DNA of 64,000 nucleotides, taken from assembly GCF_005222705.1 (NCBI RefSeq), contig NZ_STGF01000025.1:53485-117484 (forward strand), read 5' to 3'. The first letter of the stretch is position 1, and every line of letters begins with the position of its first letter. Of the stretch, positions 9,106 through 17,212 are shown piece by piece. This stretch comes from Paenibacillus sp. SY21-1 (lineage in GTDB: Bacteria > Bacillota > Bacilli > Paenibacillales > Paenibacillaceae). The position numbers were made by a program, and so were the translations under genes. The notes below the pieces were generated by a model that did no database searches, was not told where the DNA came from, and saw only the letters and a program-made list of their open reading frames with translations.

Positions 9106-9195
9106 TGGCGCAGCTTCGCGGCATCGGCTTTTTGGTCTGCACATACCGTGCTAATGCGCTGCGTGTATCGACCGTCCACGGTGATTGTTCCGTAA

Positions 9196-9561
9196 TCAGT
9201 TCTTGCTCTTGTTGCATGTCGTTTGAAGCACAGCATTCTCCAATACCGTCAAATGTGATCTTCCCCATCCGCACATGGCGTCCAGAATCGAGCTCAGCGT
9301 ACGTCCGTGTTCAGAAAGACTGTACTCCACCTTCGGCGGTACGTCGGGGTACAGCGTTCGCTCGATTAGCCGCTCCCGTTCCAGCTCGCGCAGCTGCTTG
9401 CTCAACGTGCCCTGCGAAACATCCGGAATCATCCGCCGCAGCTCGCCAAAGCGCTTAGTGCCGTCGACAAGCAAAATAAACAGAATCAGCGGCTTCCATT
9501 TGCCTTCGATGGCTTCGAGCGTAGCGATTACTCCCTTCAGCCTTGGCTCCTGCAAGTCCAT
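9196..9561 (-). CDS. HxlR-family winged-helix transcriptional regulator
   Basis: 121 residues starting at ATG 9561, behind GGAGAGGAGG. Family signature: IEGKWKPLILFILL, KRFGELRRMIPDVSQGTLSKQLRELE and a PKVEYSLSEHGRTL wing. It is divergent from the SDR gene at 9741, the common arrangement in which an HxlR regulator controls a neighbouring oxidoreductase in response to reactive small molecules. The inducer is unknown. Confidence 0.88.
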   Translation of the reverse strand: MDLQEPRLKGVIATLEAIEGKWKPLILFILLVDGTKRFGELRRMIPDVSQGTLSKQLRELERERLIERTLYPDVPPKVEYSLSEHGRTLSSILDAMCGWGRSHLTVLENAVLQTTCNKSKN

Positions 9562-9651
9562 CTGGTCAGCCTCCTCTCCTAAACCTTTTCTTTTAATCAT
9601 CATAACGAACTCTTTCGAATTTCGCACTCCCAATGCTGTAGCCGCGCATAA

Positions 9652-9674
9652 GTACGAAATTTCGGACTACGTAC
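9652..9674. promoter_or_regulatory. Candidate operator between hxlR-type gene and SDR gene
   Basis: Inverted repeat GTACG-N13-CGTAC containing the perfect palindrome CGAAATTTCG (9655-9664), in the divergent intergenic region. HxlR proteins bind such dyads; assignment is by position and symmetry only. Confidence 0.35.
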
Positions 9675-9740
9675 GAATAAAGTGTCTACTGGCGCAGCCT
9701 GCGAACCGCCCTCATAATGGAAAAAAAGGAGCTGGGAAAT

Positions 9741-10466
9741 GTGGGACTCATGCAGTGGGAACGGAAGAAGATTGTCATTATCGGAGGTAGCTCGGGCATC
9801 GGGCTGGCGACTGCCATTATGGCAGCAGAAAAGGGAGCGGAGGTTATCATAGCGGGACGCTCTGAAGACAAGCTGCGCCGCGCACGCGAGGTCGTAAGCG
9901 AACGAACGGGACGCAAAATCCGAACCTATCGGTTGGACAACCGGAATGACGGGGAATTGGAACGGTTCTTTGCGGAAATCGGGCCGATCGACCATCTGTT
10001 CACGCCTGGAGCTTCCTATACGCGCGGGCCGCTAAGTTCGGATCGGGAAACGGCAATGAGCTGCTTCGAGGGGAAATTCTGGCCGCAGTATTTTGCGGCG
10101 AAGTATGCGGCGCCTTACCTGTCTTCAGACGGCTCGATCATACTAATGTCCGGCGCGTTCAGCCAGCGGCCACTGGCTGGAGGGGCCTCTTACGGAGCCT
10201 GCAACGGAGCGATTGAGAGCCTGGGCAAAGCGCTTGCGGTCGAACTCGCACCCGTGCGTGTCAACGTCGTATCGCCTGGCACGATCTGGCGGGAAGGGCA
10301 GGAGGGAACGCCGCGCGGCGAGCATTTCAAAGAGTACGAGCAATTGGCGCTTGCAGGCCGCGTCGGTCGTGAAGAAGAGATCGCCGAAACGGTGCTTTAC
10401 CTCATGAGCAGTGCGTTCACGACCGGCAGCACGTTGTTCCCGGATGGCGGGTATACGCTGCTGTAA
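9741..10466 (+). CDS. Short-chain dehydrogenase/reductase with YxxxN in place of YxxxK
   Basis: SDR-fold NAD(P)(H) oxidoreductase: cofactor motif GGSSGIG, Ser in ILMSGAFSQRP, then ASYGACNGA. The catalytic YxxxK is YGACN, so the active-site Lys is Asn; activity may be altered. The end NVVSPGTIW and DGGYTLL are typical of the family. The GTG at 9741 has AAAGGAG 10 nt before it; an in-frame ATG at 9717 lacks such a site and ATG 9750 is also possible. It is likely controlled by the divergent HxlR gene. Confidence 0.85.
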   Translation: MGLMQWERKKIVIIGGSSGIGLATAIMAAEKGAEVIIAGRSEDKLRRAREVVSERTGRKIRTYRLDNRNDGELERFFAEIGPIDHLFTPGASYTRGPLSSDRETAMSCFEGKFWPQYFAAKYAAPYLSSDGSIILMSGAFSQRPLAGGASYGACNGAIESLGKALAVELAPVRVNVVSPGTIWREGQEGTPRGEHFKEYEQLALAGRVGREEEIAETVLYLMSSAFTTGSTLFPDGGYTLL

Positions 10467-10493
10467 TTCAACTTTTGATGCCGCATACGTCAA

Positions 10494-10533
10494 AACGACT
10501 CCTCCGGGCTCCGTGGAAGAGTCGTTCCTTTTT
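10494..10533 (+). terminator. Rho-independent terminator after SDR gene
   Basis: AACGACTC pairs with GAGTCGTT, followed by CCTTTTT. Confidence 0.75.
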
Positions 10534-10557
10534 GCGCAGGGCGAATCTGGCACTGAT

Positions 10558-11319
10558 TTATTTTCTTGTTCTCGTTACATACGGATAAAGGGGATCTCTT
10601 AAAAGGAATTCATAGGTTTCACCATTTACAATGCCTACGATTTTATCGCTATCATACAGATCAAGCAGAAATCCTGCCATTTCTTTTGCCGTATGGAACT
10701 TGGGAACGACGCCTTCATATTGAAATTCGTCTGCATCCAAGGATACTTTTGCAAACTCCGTTTCCGTTGCAGCAGGGGCTAATACCTTCGCCTGCATGGC
10801 TGCTCCTTTTCCTCTCAACTCTTGCGCCAGGCCTTCTGTAAAGGCACTTACGTAGAACTTGGTCGCGCAGTAGGTTACAGCATCCGCAACGATAGTGTAG
10901 CCGCCTCCAGATGAAACATTAATTAGTTGAGTTCCCTCCACCTCTGCGTAATCTCGTACATACAGGGAGGATAGCAGGGTTAAAGCCTCTATATTCAAGT
11001 GAAGCATCGTTTCGATCTTCGTTAAGTTTTGTTCCCCTACAGAAGCGAAATTTCCAAAACCTGCATTGTTAATCCACGTTTCGATGTGATAATTCCGAAG
11101 GCTCTCGTAGAAGGTATAGACGTTGTCTGTAACAGATAAATCAACCGTTGTCAGGAGAACATCCAGATTCGGATGTATTCCTTTGATTTTTAGCTTCAGC
11201 TTTTCCAATTCTTCCGTTCTGCGGGCTGCTAAGATCAGATTTTTTCCACGATTCGCAAAAGCAAGCGCCGATTCATACCCGATTCCTGAGCTTGCGCCTG
11301 TAATAACCGTATACTTCAT
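10558..11319 (-). CDS. Short-chain dehydrogenase/reductase (MerR-controlled)
   Basis: 253-residue classical SDR: TGASSGIGYE cofactor loop, NNAGFGNF, Ser in INVSSGGGY and the catalytic YCATK. It is divergent from the MerR gene and lies under a promoter with a 19-bp spacer carrying the MerR dyad, so expression is very probably switched on by that regulator. The substrate is unknown. Confidence 0.88.
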   Translation of the reverse strand: MKYTVITGASSGIGYESALAFANRGKNLILAARRTEELEKLKLKIKGIHPNLDVLLTTVDLSVTDNVYTFYESLRNYHIETWINNAGFGNFASVGEQNLTKIETMLHLNIEALTLLSSLYVRDYAEVEGTQLINVSSGGGYTIVADAVTYCATKFYVSAFTEGLAQELRGKGAAMQAKVLAPAATETEFAKVSLDADEFQYEGVVPKFHTAKEMAGFLLDLYDSDKIVGIVNGETYEFLLRDPLYPYVTRTRK

Positions 11320-11375
11320 TTCAATTCCTCCCCTAGTTTCACCATTAGCGTTTATTGTGGATGTTCAATGAGTTG

Positions 11376-11406
11376 ATTATACTGATTAGAGTAAACTCTA
11401 AGTCAA
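11376..11406 (-). promoter_or_regulatory. MerR-type promoter with 19-bp spacer and operator dyad
   Basis: On the minus strand: -35 TTGACT (11406-11401), a 19-bp spacer, and -10 TATAAT (11381-11376). Overlapping the spacer is the perfect dyad TTAGAGT-AA-ACTCTAA (11386-11401). An overlong spacer with a central dyad is the hallmark of MerR-activated promoters. It drives the SDR gene at 11319. Confidence 0.85.
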
Positions 11407-11432
11407 TAATAAATGCAGGATGGAGGTGTTTC

Positions 11433-11798
11433 ATGCTCACCATTGGAGAAGTATCCGAAATGCTCGGCATCAGCGCTCATACCTTGCGGTATTATGAGAA
11501 GGAGAAAATCATTATACCCGTTCGGGATGCCGGAGGAGATAGACGATATAATGACTTGCATCTTAAGTGGCTCAAATTTGTTATCAAGCTAAAAGAAACC
11601 CAAATGCCCATCGCAAAAATCAGGAAATATGCTTCATTGGTTCAAGAGGGGGAACATACCTCCCTTGAACGGTTGAGTTTATTAGAAGAACACAAACTAC
11701 ACATTAAGCAACAAATGGAAACGTTAGAAGCCGCAGATGGAATGCTTGAACTCAAAATTACAGCCTATAAGGATTTTATGAATAAACGTCATGAGTGA
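11433..11798 (+). CDS. MerR-family transcriptional regulator
   Basis: 121 residues from ATG 11433 behind GGAGG. The N-terminal winged helix reads LTIGEVSEMLGISAHTLRYYEKEKII, followed by GDRRYNDLHLKWLKFV and a C-terminal dimerisation coiled coil. It lacks obvious metal-binding Cys residues, so it is closer to the organic-ligand or redox MerR group. It probably regulates the divergent SDR gene through the dyad at 11386-11401. Confidence 0.9.
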   Translation: MLTIGEVSEMLGISAHTLRYYEKEKIIIPVRDAGGDRRYNDLHLKWLKFVIKLKETQMPIAKIRKYASLVQEGEHTSLERLSLLEEHKLHIKQQMETLEAADGMLELKITAYKDFMNKRHE

Positions 11799-11951
11799 GT
11801 GAAGCGTCGCTGTTGAATGGACGATGAAACCGGGGAGAAGGGAGTTAACTTAGGCAAAGTATGCTATGAATGATAAGGGCAGTCTAACCGTACATGCAGT
11901 AACAGGTAACCTATGACAGCAGGGCTTACAAAATGATTGGTGGTGCACATA

Positions 11952-12431
11952 TTGAATATACAGATTATCGCGGTAGGCAAGCTGAAGGAAAAGTATTTGG
12001 TGCAAGGCATAGCGGAATATGCCAAACGATTAACGCCCTATATTAAACTAACGATGATTGAGGTCCCGGACGAAAAAGCGCCAGAGCAGCTAAGCGCCAG
12101 CGAAGAGGAACAGGTTAAACGCCGAGAAGGCGAAAAAATCCTCTCTTACATCAAGCAGGACACATACGTAGTGGCAACGGCTATCCAGGGCGAGCTGTGG
12201 ACGTCGGACAAGCTGGCTCAGCATATTGAGGAGTTGGCTACATACGGGAGGAGCCAGATCGCATTTGTCATTGGCGGGAGCTTGGGCCTGTCGGACGAAG
12301 TGCTGAAGCGCTCCAACCTAAAGATATCATTCGGTAGGTTCACCTACCCGCATCAGCTTTTGCGCCTCGTGCTTGTGGAGCAGGTATATCGCGTGGTGAA
12401 GATTATTCGGGGGGAACCGTATCACAAATAG
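11952..12431 (+). CDS. rlmH: 23S rRNA (pseudouridine-1915-N3)-methyltransferase RlmH
   Basis: SPOUT methyltransferase that modifies pseudouridine 1915 of 23S rRNA. Key motifs: FVIGGSLGLSD, the knot SAM loop, and the C-terminal VYRVVKIIRGEPYHK. Starting at TTG 11952 (GGTGGTG six nt before) gives exactly 159 residues, the normal length; an in-frame TTG at 11937 would add five. Its last codons, GEPYHK-stop, are the same sequence that SCC cassettes recognise in Staphylococcus (GEAYHK-stop), and an A+T-rich island begins at the stop codon. Another rlmH start lies as a remnant at 9019. Confidence 0.96.
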   Translation: MNIQIIAVGKLKEKYLVQGIAEYAKRLTPYIKLTMIEVPDEKAPEQLSASEEEQVKRREGEKILSYIKQDTYVVATAIQGELWTSDKLAQHIEELATYGRSQIAFVIGGSLGLSDEVLKRSNLKISFGRFTYPHQLLRLVLVEQVYRVVKIIRGEPYHK

Positions 12432-12449
12432 AGCGAAATTTTTTGTGAA
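12417..12449 (+). repeat. att-like site A (rlmH 3' end) plus cassette-end inverted repeat
   Basis: CCGTATCACAAATAG forms the last codons of rlmH. It recurs in altered form at sites B, C and D. Immediately after the stop comes AGAGCGAAATTTTTTGTGAA (12430-12449), which matches the reverse complement of 34860-34876 (AGAGCGAAATTCGTGAA). This pairs the left and right ends of the first cassette. Confidence 0.75.
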
Positions 12450-12633
12450 TATTGAGCTGTTTGTTTAAAAATCGTTTTCACGAATTGTGCATAATTATAT
12501 TTGAAAAATAATTGTTGACCCAACTAATTTAGGCTGATAAAATCAAGCTGTTATAGGAGTTACCCTTCAAAAGTGATTCACTTTTGGATGACTAAATGGT
12601 TTCTTTATAGTAAACTGTATTTGAGATAGGAGG

Positions 12634-12930
12634 GTGCTACAAATTTATTTAGTCGAACAAAAAGTAAGAACTCTAAAAGTTTCGAAGGATTTTTTGAATG
12701 AGGTTGCTTGTAATGAGGAACTGACCAAAAAAGATTATAGAATTTTTTTATTTCTATTGACTCAGTTGGATGACCTATTTTACACCAAAGTATCACAAAG
12801 GAAAATTTGTGCTGAACTATTTATTGACAAGTCATCAGTATCTAAGGCGCTGAGTAATCTTGTTCTGCAACATATAATTGAAAGAGACGTAGTCGATAGA
12901 GACAAGTACAGATTTAGAAGGCGTGTTTAA
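12634..12930 (+). CDS. Small winged-helix DNA-binding protein (hypothetical)
   Basis: About 95 residues. The region KICAELFIDKSSVSKALSNLVLQHIIERD is a typical helix-turn-helix with recognition helix, like replication-type or MarR-type regulators. The start is unclear: the GTG at 12634 abuts a perfect AGGAGG (12628-12633), leaving no spacing, while an ATT at 12643 has the right 9-nt spacing. First gene after the rlmH junction and A+T-rich. Confidence 0.55.
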   Translation: MLQIYLVEQKVRTLKVSKDFLNEVACNEELTKKDYRIFLFLLTQLDDLFYTKVSQRKICAELFIDKSSVSKALSNLVLQHIIERDVVDRDKYRFRRRV

Positions 12931-12951
12931 TAATGACGGAAGGGTGACCCT

Positions 12952-13446
12952 ATGTTTGCAATTTATAGTAATGAAGAACGTTGTGAGGTTTTTCTTCATT
13001 TAGAAAATGCAAAGAAATGCCTTTGTTTAAATTATGAAAATGAGTCTGTTTACTCTATTAAGGAGCTTCAAGAGGATGAGGATCTTGAGGATATAAAGTC
13101 TGATGACGAAGCAGAGGATATAGAATCTGATGACGAAGCATATGAAGATATCCCATATATAGTGTATGCGGTTAAAGTAGATGGCGATATAAAGGCTGCT
13201 TTTTCAGATGAAGAAGATGCGGACAATTACGCTGGTGATCTGCATGAAAGGGATAAGGCGATTACCATGGAGGATTGGGGAATTGATGAGGATGACTTAT
13301 CACCCAAAAGAGCCAGTGAAATTAGCATGCAGTTAAGCAATATTAAGGTTAAAAAATACAAACCAAAAGATGGGGAGAACTATAGAGACTGCATTGAAAT
13401 TCTGGATAAAACTTTAGACTTTGATGAGGATTATTTTGATATTTGA
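12952..13446 (+). CDS. Acidic hypothetical protein with internal duplication
   Basis: 164 residues, very rich in Asp and Glu. Near residue 45 two copies of an EDI(K/E)SDDEA unit stand in tandem at both protein and DNA level. No family was recognised. It follows the winged-helix gene by 21 nt, with GGAAGGGTGA before the start, so the two are probably co-transcribed. Strong acidity is common in DNA mimics and inhibitors but proves nothing here. Confidence 0.6.
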   Translation: MFAIYSNEERCEVFLHLENAKKCLCLNYENESVYSIKELQEDEDLEDIKSDDEAEDIESDDEAYEDIPYIVYAVKVDGDIKAAFSDEEDADNYAGDLHERDKAITMEDWGIDEDDLSPKRASEISMQLSNIKVKKYKPKDGENYRDCIEILDKTLDFDEDYFDI

Positions 13447-13451
13447 GATAG

Positions 13452-13483
13452 AAGGGGGTTTTTCATACAAAGAAAAACCCCTT
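13452..13483 (+). terminator. Hairpin terminator after acidic protein gene
   Basis: AAGGGGGTTTTTC pairs with GAAAAACCCCTT shortly after the stop codon. Confidence 0.65.
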
Positions 13484-13601
13484 AGTATTCAACTGAAGGG
13501 GCTAAACTTAAAAAAAATGCTTCTTTTTCTTCTACTAGTTAAAGGCGAGCAGCGAAACAGGGCTTCAAACTTGCCCGTCAAAGAGTGCACGGGCTCATAG
13601 G

Positions 13602-13615
13602 AAACCCTTCGTCAT
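13602..13615. repeat. 14-bp direct repeat shared with the right side of site B
   Basis: AAACCCTTCGTCAT occurs here and at 34912-34925, directly beside att-like site B. Weaker similarity (a TTAA(A)TAATCA(A)TT block) continues downstream of both. It may mark an old cassette boundary inside the island. Confidence 0.45.
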
Positions 13616-13654
13616 GTTAATGAGTTAAATAATCATTGGTATGTAATGCTTGTT

Positions 13655-14608
13655 TTAATACTCTTCATCTCTGCTGTCATTATTGTAATTAAAAAATTCA
13701 TTGTCATAATCAGGCTCATCTGACTCATACGGTTGTTCAGCATAATCAGATTCGTCGGGTTCATTAGAATCTTCCTCTTCAATACCATCGTCATAGAACT
13801 GATCGGTATCGACCACAATATCGGTTGTCTCAATTTCTATATCTAGAGGATCAATTACAGAGACTTGCAAGTTAATTACAAAGGGATATGAGTCTTCGAA
13901 TTCTGCTCCATCACCCCGGCGTAAGTCTCCATCAGATCCATACTGATGTTTAATATCCACTGAACCTTCTACATAAATATAAATATAATGAGCATCTATG
14001 TTAGTGACAGAGATCGTATCAATTGTATTACCTTCAACTGTATAATGGGTTGCAAGCACATCAATCTCTAGCATTACATCATTAACGGTCGCTTCGGTAA
14101 TTTTTTCATCTAGAATGACCTCGTAAGCATCAACAATCTGAGTTCGAATTTCATCAATGCTTAAAAAGAAATCAAGGAGAAAATCAATTGATTCTGATAC
14201 AAAAGCCTCCCCGACTTCCTGATTTACATCAAATGTATCATCACCAAAATGAGTATATTTATTCAGTTTGGAAACAACTTTTCCAAGTCGTTTAGCGATA
14301 GGAGCTAGATCTATCTCGAGCTCGGATTGAATAAAATCGTCCTCTAGTCCACTCTTTATTGCATATAGCAGTCGTTGGCGCCGAGTCGGCTTATCATCAT
14401 GTTCATTTACATACCAGGGACATGCAAGTACAGCCTCATCTGGAGCCAGGCGATGCAAAACTTTGGTCATCATTTCTCGAAATTTATGTCCAAAGCTGTT
14501 ATATTTCATATCGTCTTCAAAATCCAGTGACCTTAAGGATGATTTGAGCATCCTTTGCTCATTAGGATCAAGTTGATTGAGAACAGGTATTACCTTATGT
14601 TCAAACAT
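13655..14608 (-). CDS. Hypothetical protein resembling predicted pPIWI-associating nuclease family
   Basis: 317 residues. Residues about 40-90 contain a KFREMMTKVLHRLAPD stretch, then KPTRRQRLLYAI; about 180-260 contain NIDAHYIYIYVEG and QYGSDGDLRRGDGAEFEDSYPF. From memory these blocks resemble proteins annotated as predicted pPIWI-associating nuclease, which occur in defence islands, but I cannot confirm this. The last 45 residues are extremely acidic. It stands alone on the minus strand inside the island. It could be a defence effector or an unrelated regulator. Confidence 0.5.
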   Translation of the reverse strand: MFEHKVIPVLNQLDPNEQRMLKSSLRSLDFEDDMKYNSFGHKFREMMTKVLHRLAPDEAVLACPWYVNEHDDKPTRRQRLLYAIKSGLEDDFIQSELEIDLAPIAKRLGKVVSKLNKYTHFGDDTFDVNQEVGEAFVSESIDFLLDFFLSIDEIRTQIVDAYEVILDEKITEATVNDVMLEIDVLATHYTVEGNTIDTISVTNIDAHYIYIYVEGSVDIKHQYGSDGDLRRGDGAEFEDSYPFVINLQVSVIDPLDIEIETTDIVVDTDQFYDDGIEEEDSNEPDESDYAEQPYESDEPDYDNEFFNYNNDSRDEEY

Positions 14609-14851
14609 TCTATTTTCCCCTTTTTATTTTTTTGAAAAATCCCCTGCTGTGAATCATCTGAGATCTTGTTTACGATTATACGAGGAATGTAGTGAAGAAG
14701 AACAGGGTAAAAGTATAGCGAACACAATTTATGTGGCAATCATTTTGTGTTTAACATTCGCACAGGAGCTAAGGCAAACAATGAACGATAGCGTATAGGA
14801 ACAATGTAAGTCCTATTCCTTTTTGGCTAATTGACCGAATGATTGAATGAA

Positions 14852-15463
14852 TCAGAGCAGCCCTTGCTCCTTCAAGCTGAGAAAGCGGTTATGGCCGATT
14901 ATTACATGATCGAGCACTTCGATTCCCACGATAGCTCCTGTTTCGGCCAGTCGTTTAGTCAAATGCACATCCTCATTTGAAGGAGAAGGGTCACCGCTCG
15001 GATGATTGTGAGCGCAGATAATAGAAGATGCGGCGCGTTTAATAGCTGCGCGGAATACTTCACGCGGGTGGACGACCGCGGCGCTTAAGCTTCCGATCGA
15101 AATCGTCTCTTTAGTGATGACATGATTTTTAGTATTAAGGAACAGGCAAATGAAGTGTTCTTTCTGCAAAAAGCCCATCTCCGGCGTGAGAAGCTGCCAG
15201 ACGTCTTTTGGGCTGCGGATGATGCTAGGGCTGTCTGTACTAATTGTAAGCATTCTAGCCAATTGCATGGCGGAAATGATTTGCCGTGCTTTTATCTGGC
15301 CAACGCCTTTAATTTCAATTAGCTCCTGCTCTGTAGCAGCCAGAAGTTCGGTGATGGATGGGAATCGGATGAAAATTTCTTCGATGACGTATCCGCAAGG
15401 CTTCTCGCATAGGGTATCGGCCAGTAAACTTTTGAATGAGGTTAAATCATAATTTCTGTTCAT
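14852..15463 (-). CDS. radC: RadC-family JAMM-domain protein
   Basis: 203 residues with an N-terminal helix-hairpin-helix (LIEIKGVGQIKARQIISA) and a C-terminal JAMM metalloprotease-like fold (HPREVFRAAIKR, then AHNHPSGDPSPSNED). RadC-like genes are frequent on mobile elements. It lies directly downstream of, and in the same direction as, the two recombinase genes, so it is probably the last gene of that operon. The biochemical role of RadC proteins is unsettled. Confidence 0.9.
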   Translation of the reverse strand: MNRNYDLTSFKSLLADTLCEKPCGYVIEEIFIRFPSITELLAATEQELIEIKGVGQIKARQIISAMQLARMLTISTDSPSIIRSPKDVWQLLTPEMGFLQKEHFICLFLNTKNHVITKETISIGSLSAAVVHPREVFRAAIKRAASSIICAHNHPSGDPSPSNEDVHLTKRLAETGAIVGIEVLDHVIIGHNRFLSLKEQGLL

Positions 15464-15554
15464 TATTTATATTCCTCCATGTGGTATAGTCGGCGGAGGA
15501 CAGACGGGATAAATTGTCCGCGTCCTCCACGGTATTAAATTGTTTCCGGCTGCT

Positions 15555-17207
15555 TCAGATCTTGATGGTCAACTGGTACTTGAGTAAAGGGGCTTTTTCG
15601 TTAAACGAAAAAGCCCCTTCTGCCGATGTATGGGCAGAAGGGGCAAGGCTTAAAAAATGTTTGTCAGTCTCCTGATTAAAGATGAGTTCAACATCTTGTA
15701 CTTGCCGTTTGTCGTTTAGCGTAATTTGTTTAATGACAAGATGCATCAAGGTTTTGCGTTGCTGGTAGGGAGAATGCTGGAGCAAATGATCAAACCGCTC
15801 AATTAAGGAGCGCACAAGCTCGTAAGGAACAGGCTCGGCATGATCTCCTTGCAGTTCCAGCTCAAATTGGGAGGCACGGGCTTGTTCCTGATCCAGTTGC
15901 TGACTTATCTTTGCCAAGCGATTGGAGAACAGGTTGCGATCCATTTCTTCCAGCTCGTACATGTCCATGTATCGACGTTTTTTTTCACTGAGCTCTCGAA
16001 TACGTTCGTGTGCGCCAGAAAGTTCAGACTGAAGTGGCTTTGTTCGGTTGAGTTTGCGATCGTTTACTTTGCGTACGATTTTCTTCAGTAACTCCGGCTT
16101 GGAGAGCATTGTTTGAATACGCTCCAAAACAGTTTGTTCGGCTTCCTCCTTTCGAATGCTGTTGGCATGGCAGATTGCACTGCCCTGACTTTTAAATCTT
16201 CCACACGAGTAATAATGGCGTGTTACCTTGCTCCCATCTTTTAGCTTATTAACTGTACGGCTGGTGCTCATCGCGGCCCCACACTCAGGACAGCGCAGGA
16301 TGCCCGTTAAAAGGTAACTCCCTTCAAAGTTTCGTTTGGGCAAGCTGCTTTTTTTCTTACGCAGCAGTTGAACTTTATCCCATAGCTCCTTGGAAACAAG
16401 AGGCGGATGATGACCTTTTACGACAATGACATTTTTGGAAAGGCCTTTTCGCCGTCGCTCACTCCAATTTTCATATCGGGAATATCTTATCTGTCCCATA
16501 TAGAAGGGATTGTCCAATATTGCAGCAATAGCACAAGTGGAAAAGGGATTACCTAATTTCGTGCGATGTCCTTGCTGATTTAAGGTGTTGGCCACAGCTT
16601 TCAGACCTTTTCCTGAACTATAGAGTTCGTATATGGTACGAATCAAAGCGGCCTCATTTTCAACAATCACGACTTGAGTTGATTCGTCACGCGTGGCATC
16701 AGGAACATGAAGGATTTTGTATCCGAGTGGTACCTTGCCGTTATGTCGCCCGGTTTTTGCACGTTGACGCATGCCCATCTTAACATTGTCAATTATTGTG
16801 CTTCTTTCTAGTTCTCCCACTGCGCCCATCATTTGGAGTGCAAAGCGCCCAGTTGGCGAACTTGTATCGAAGTGCTCAGAGAAAGAACGAAATGCAATAT
16901 TGTTTCTCTCCAGTACATCTACAATGTGAAGCAGATCAATATTCTTTCGTGCCATACGGTTAAACTTCCATACAATAACTTCATTAAATCTCCCTTGCTC
17001 GGCGTCTTTCAGAAGCCGCTGAAGTTCATATCTTCCTTTAATGCTCTTACCGCTGACTCCACGATCTACGTATTCCCCCGCAATTTTACTGCCATATAAT
17101 TCACAGTGCCTTCTTAAAACATCGAGCTGCGCGTCGATTGAATATCCGGACTCAGCTTGTTCTTCTGTACTGACTCTTGCATAAATAGCAACGCGAGTTT
17201 CTTGCAT
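15555..17207 (-). CDS. Large serine recombinase (second of tandem pair)
   Basis: 550 residues. The N-terminal resolvase domain has the catalytic Ser in AIYARVSTEEQ and the Arg-rich VWKFNRMARKN; a recombinase domain and a zinc ribbon (CPECGAAM, then CGRF and CHAN) follow, with a C-terminal coiled coil near residues 400-450. It starts 5 nt after the stop of the other recombinase. Two adjacent large serine recombinases beside an rlmH 3'-end junction is the CcrA/CcrB arrangement of SCC elements. The end of the frame runs through two overlapping hairpins. Confidence 0.93.
   Translation of the reverse strand: MQETRVAIYARVSTEEQAESGYSIDAQLDVLRRHCELYGSKIAGEYVDRGVSGKSIKGRYELQRLLKDAEQGRFNEVIVWKFNRMARKNIDLLHIVDVLERNNIAFRSFSEHFDTSSPTGRFALQMMGAVGELERSTIIDNVKMGMRQRAKTGRHNGKVPLGYKILHVPDATRDESTQVVIVENEAALIRTIYELYSSGKGLKAVANTLNQQGHRTKLGNPFSTCAIAAILDNPFYMGQIRYSRYENWSERRRKGLSKNVIVVKGHHPPLVSKELWDKVQLLRKKKSSLPKRNFEGSYLLTGILRCPECGAAMSTSRTVNKLKDGSKVTRHYYSCGRFKSQGSAICHANSIRKEEAEQTVLERIQTMLSKPELLKKIVRKVNDRKLNRTKPLQSELSGAHERIRELSEKKRRYMDMYELEEMDRNLFSNRLAKISQQLDQEQARASQFELELQGDHAEPVPYELVRSLIERFDHLLQHSPYQQRKTLMHLVIKQITLNDKRQVQDVELIFNQETDKHFLSLAPSAHTSAEGAFSFNEKAPLLKYQLTIKI
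15587..15643 (-). promoter_or_regulatory. Two mutually exclusive hairpins in the 3' end of recombinase gene
   Basis: CCCCTTCTGCC / GGCAGAAGGGG (15614-15624 with 15633-15643) and AAGGGGCTTTTTCGTT / AACGAAAAAGCCCCTT (15587-15602 with 15604-15619). They share the CCCCTT arm at 15614-15619, so only one can form at a time. Both are inside the last coding codons and precede radC; this looks like an attenuator or leaky terminator. Confidence 0.5.
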
Positions 17208-17212
17208 GAATA

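Noticed and set aside
9050..9195. Frame-shifted plus-strand sequence after the rlmH remnant, with FRLEPSREQTEKLMAQ-like reading resembling a TnpB N-terminus
   Set aside because: Needs a frame change to read, is very short, and the match to TnpB is too loose to support a mobile-element call.
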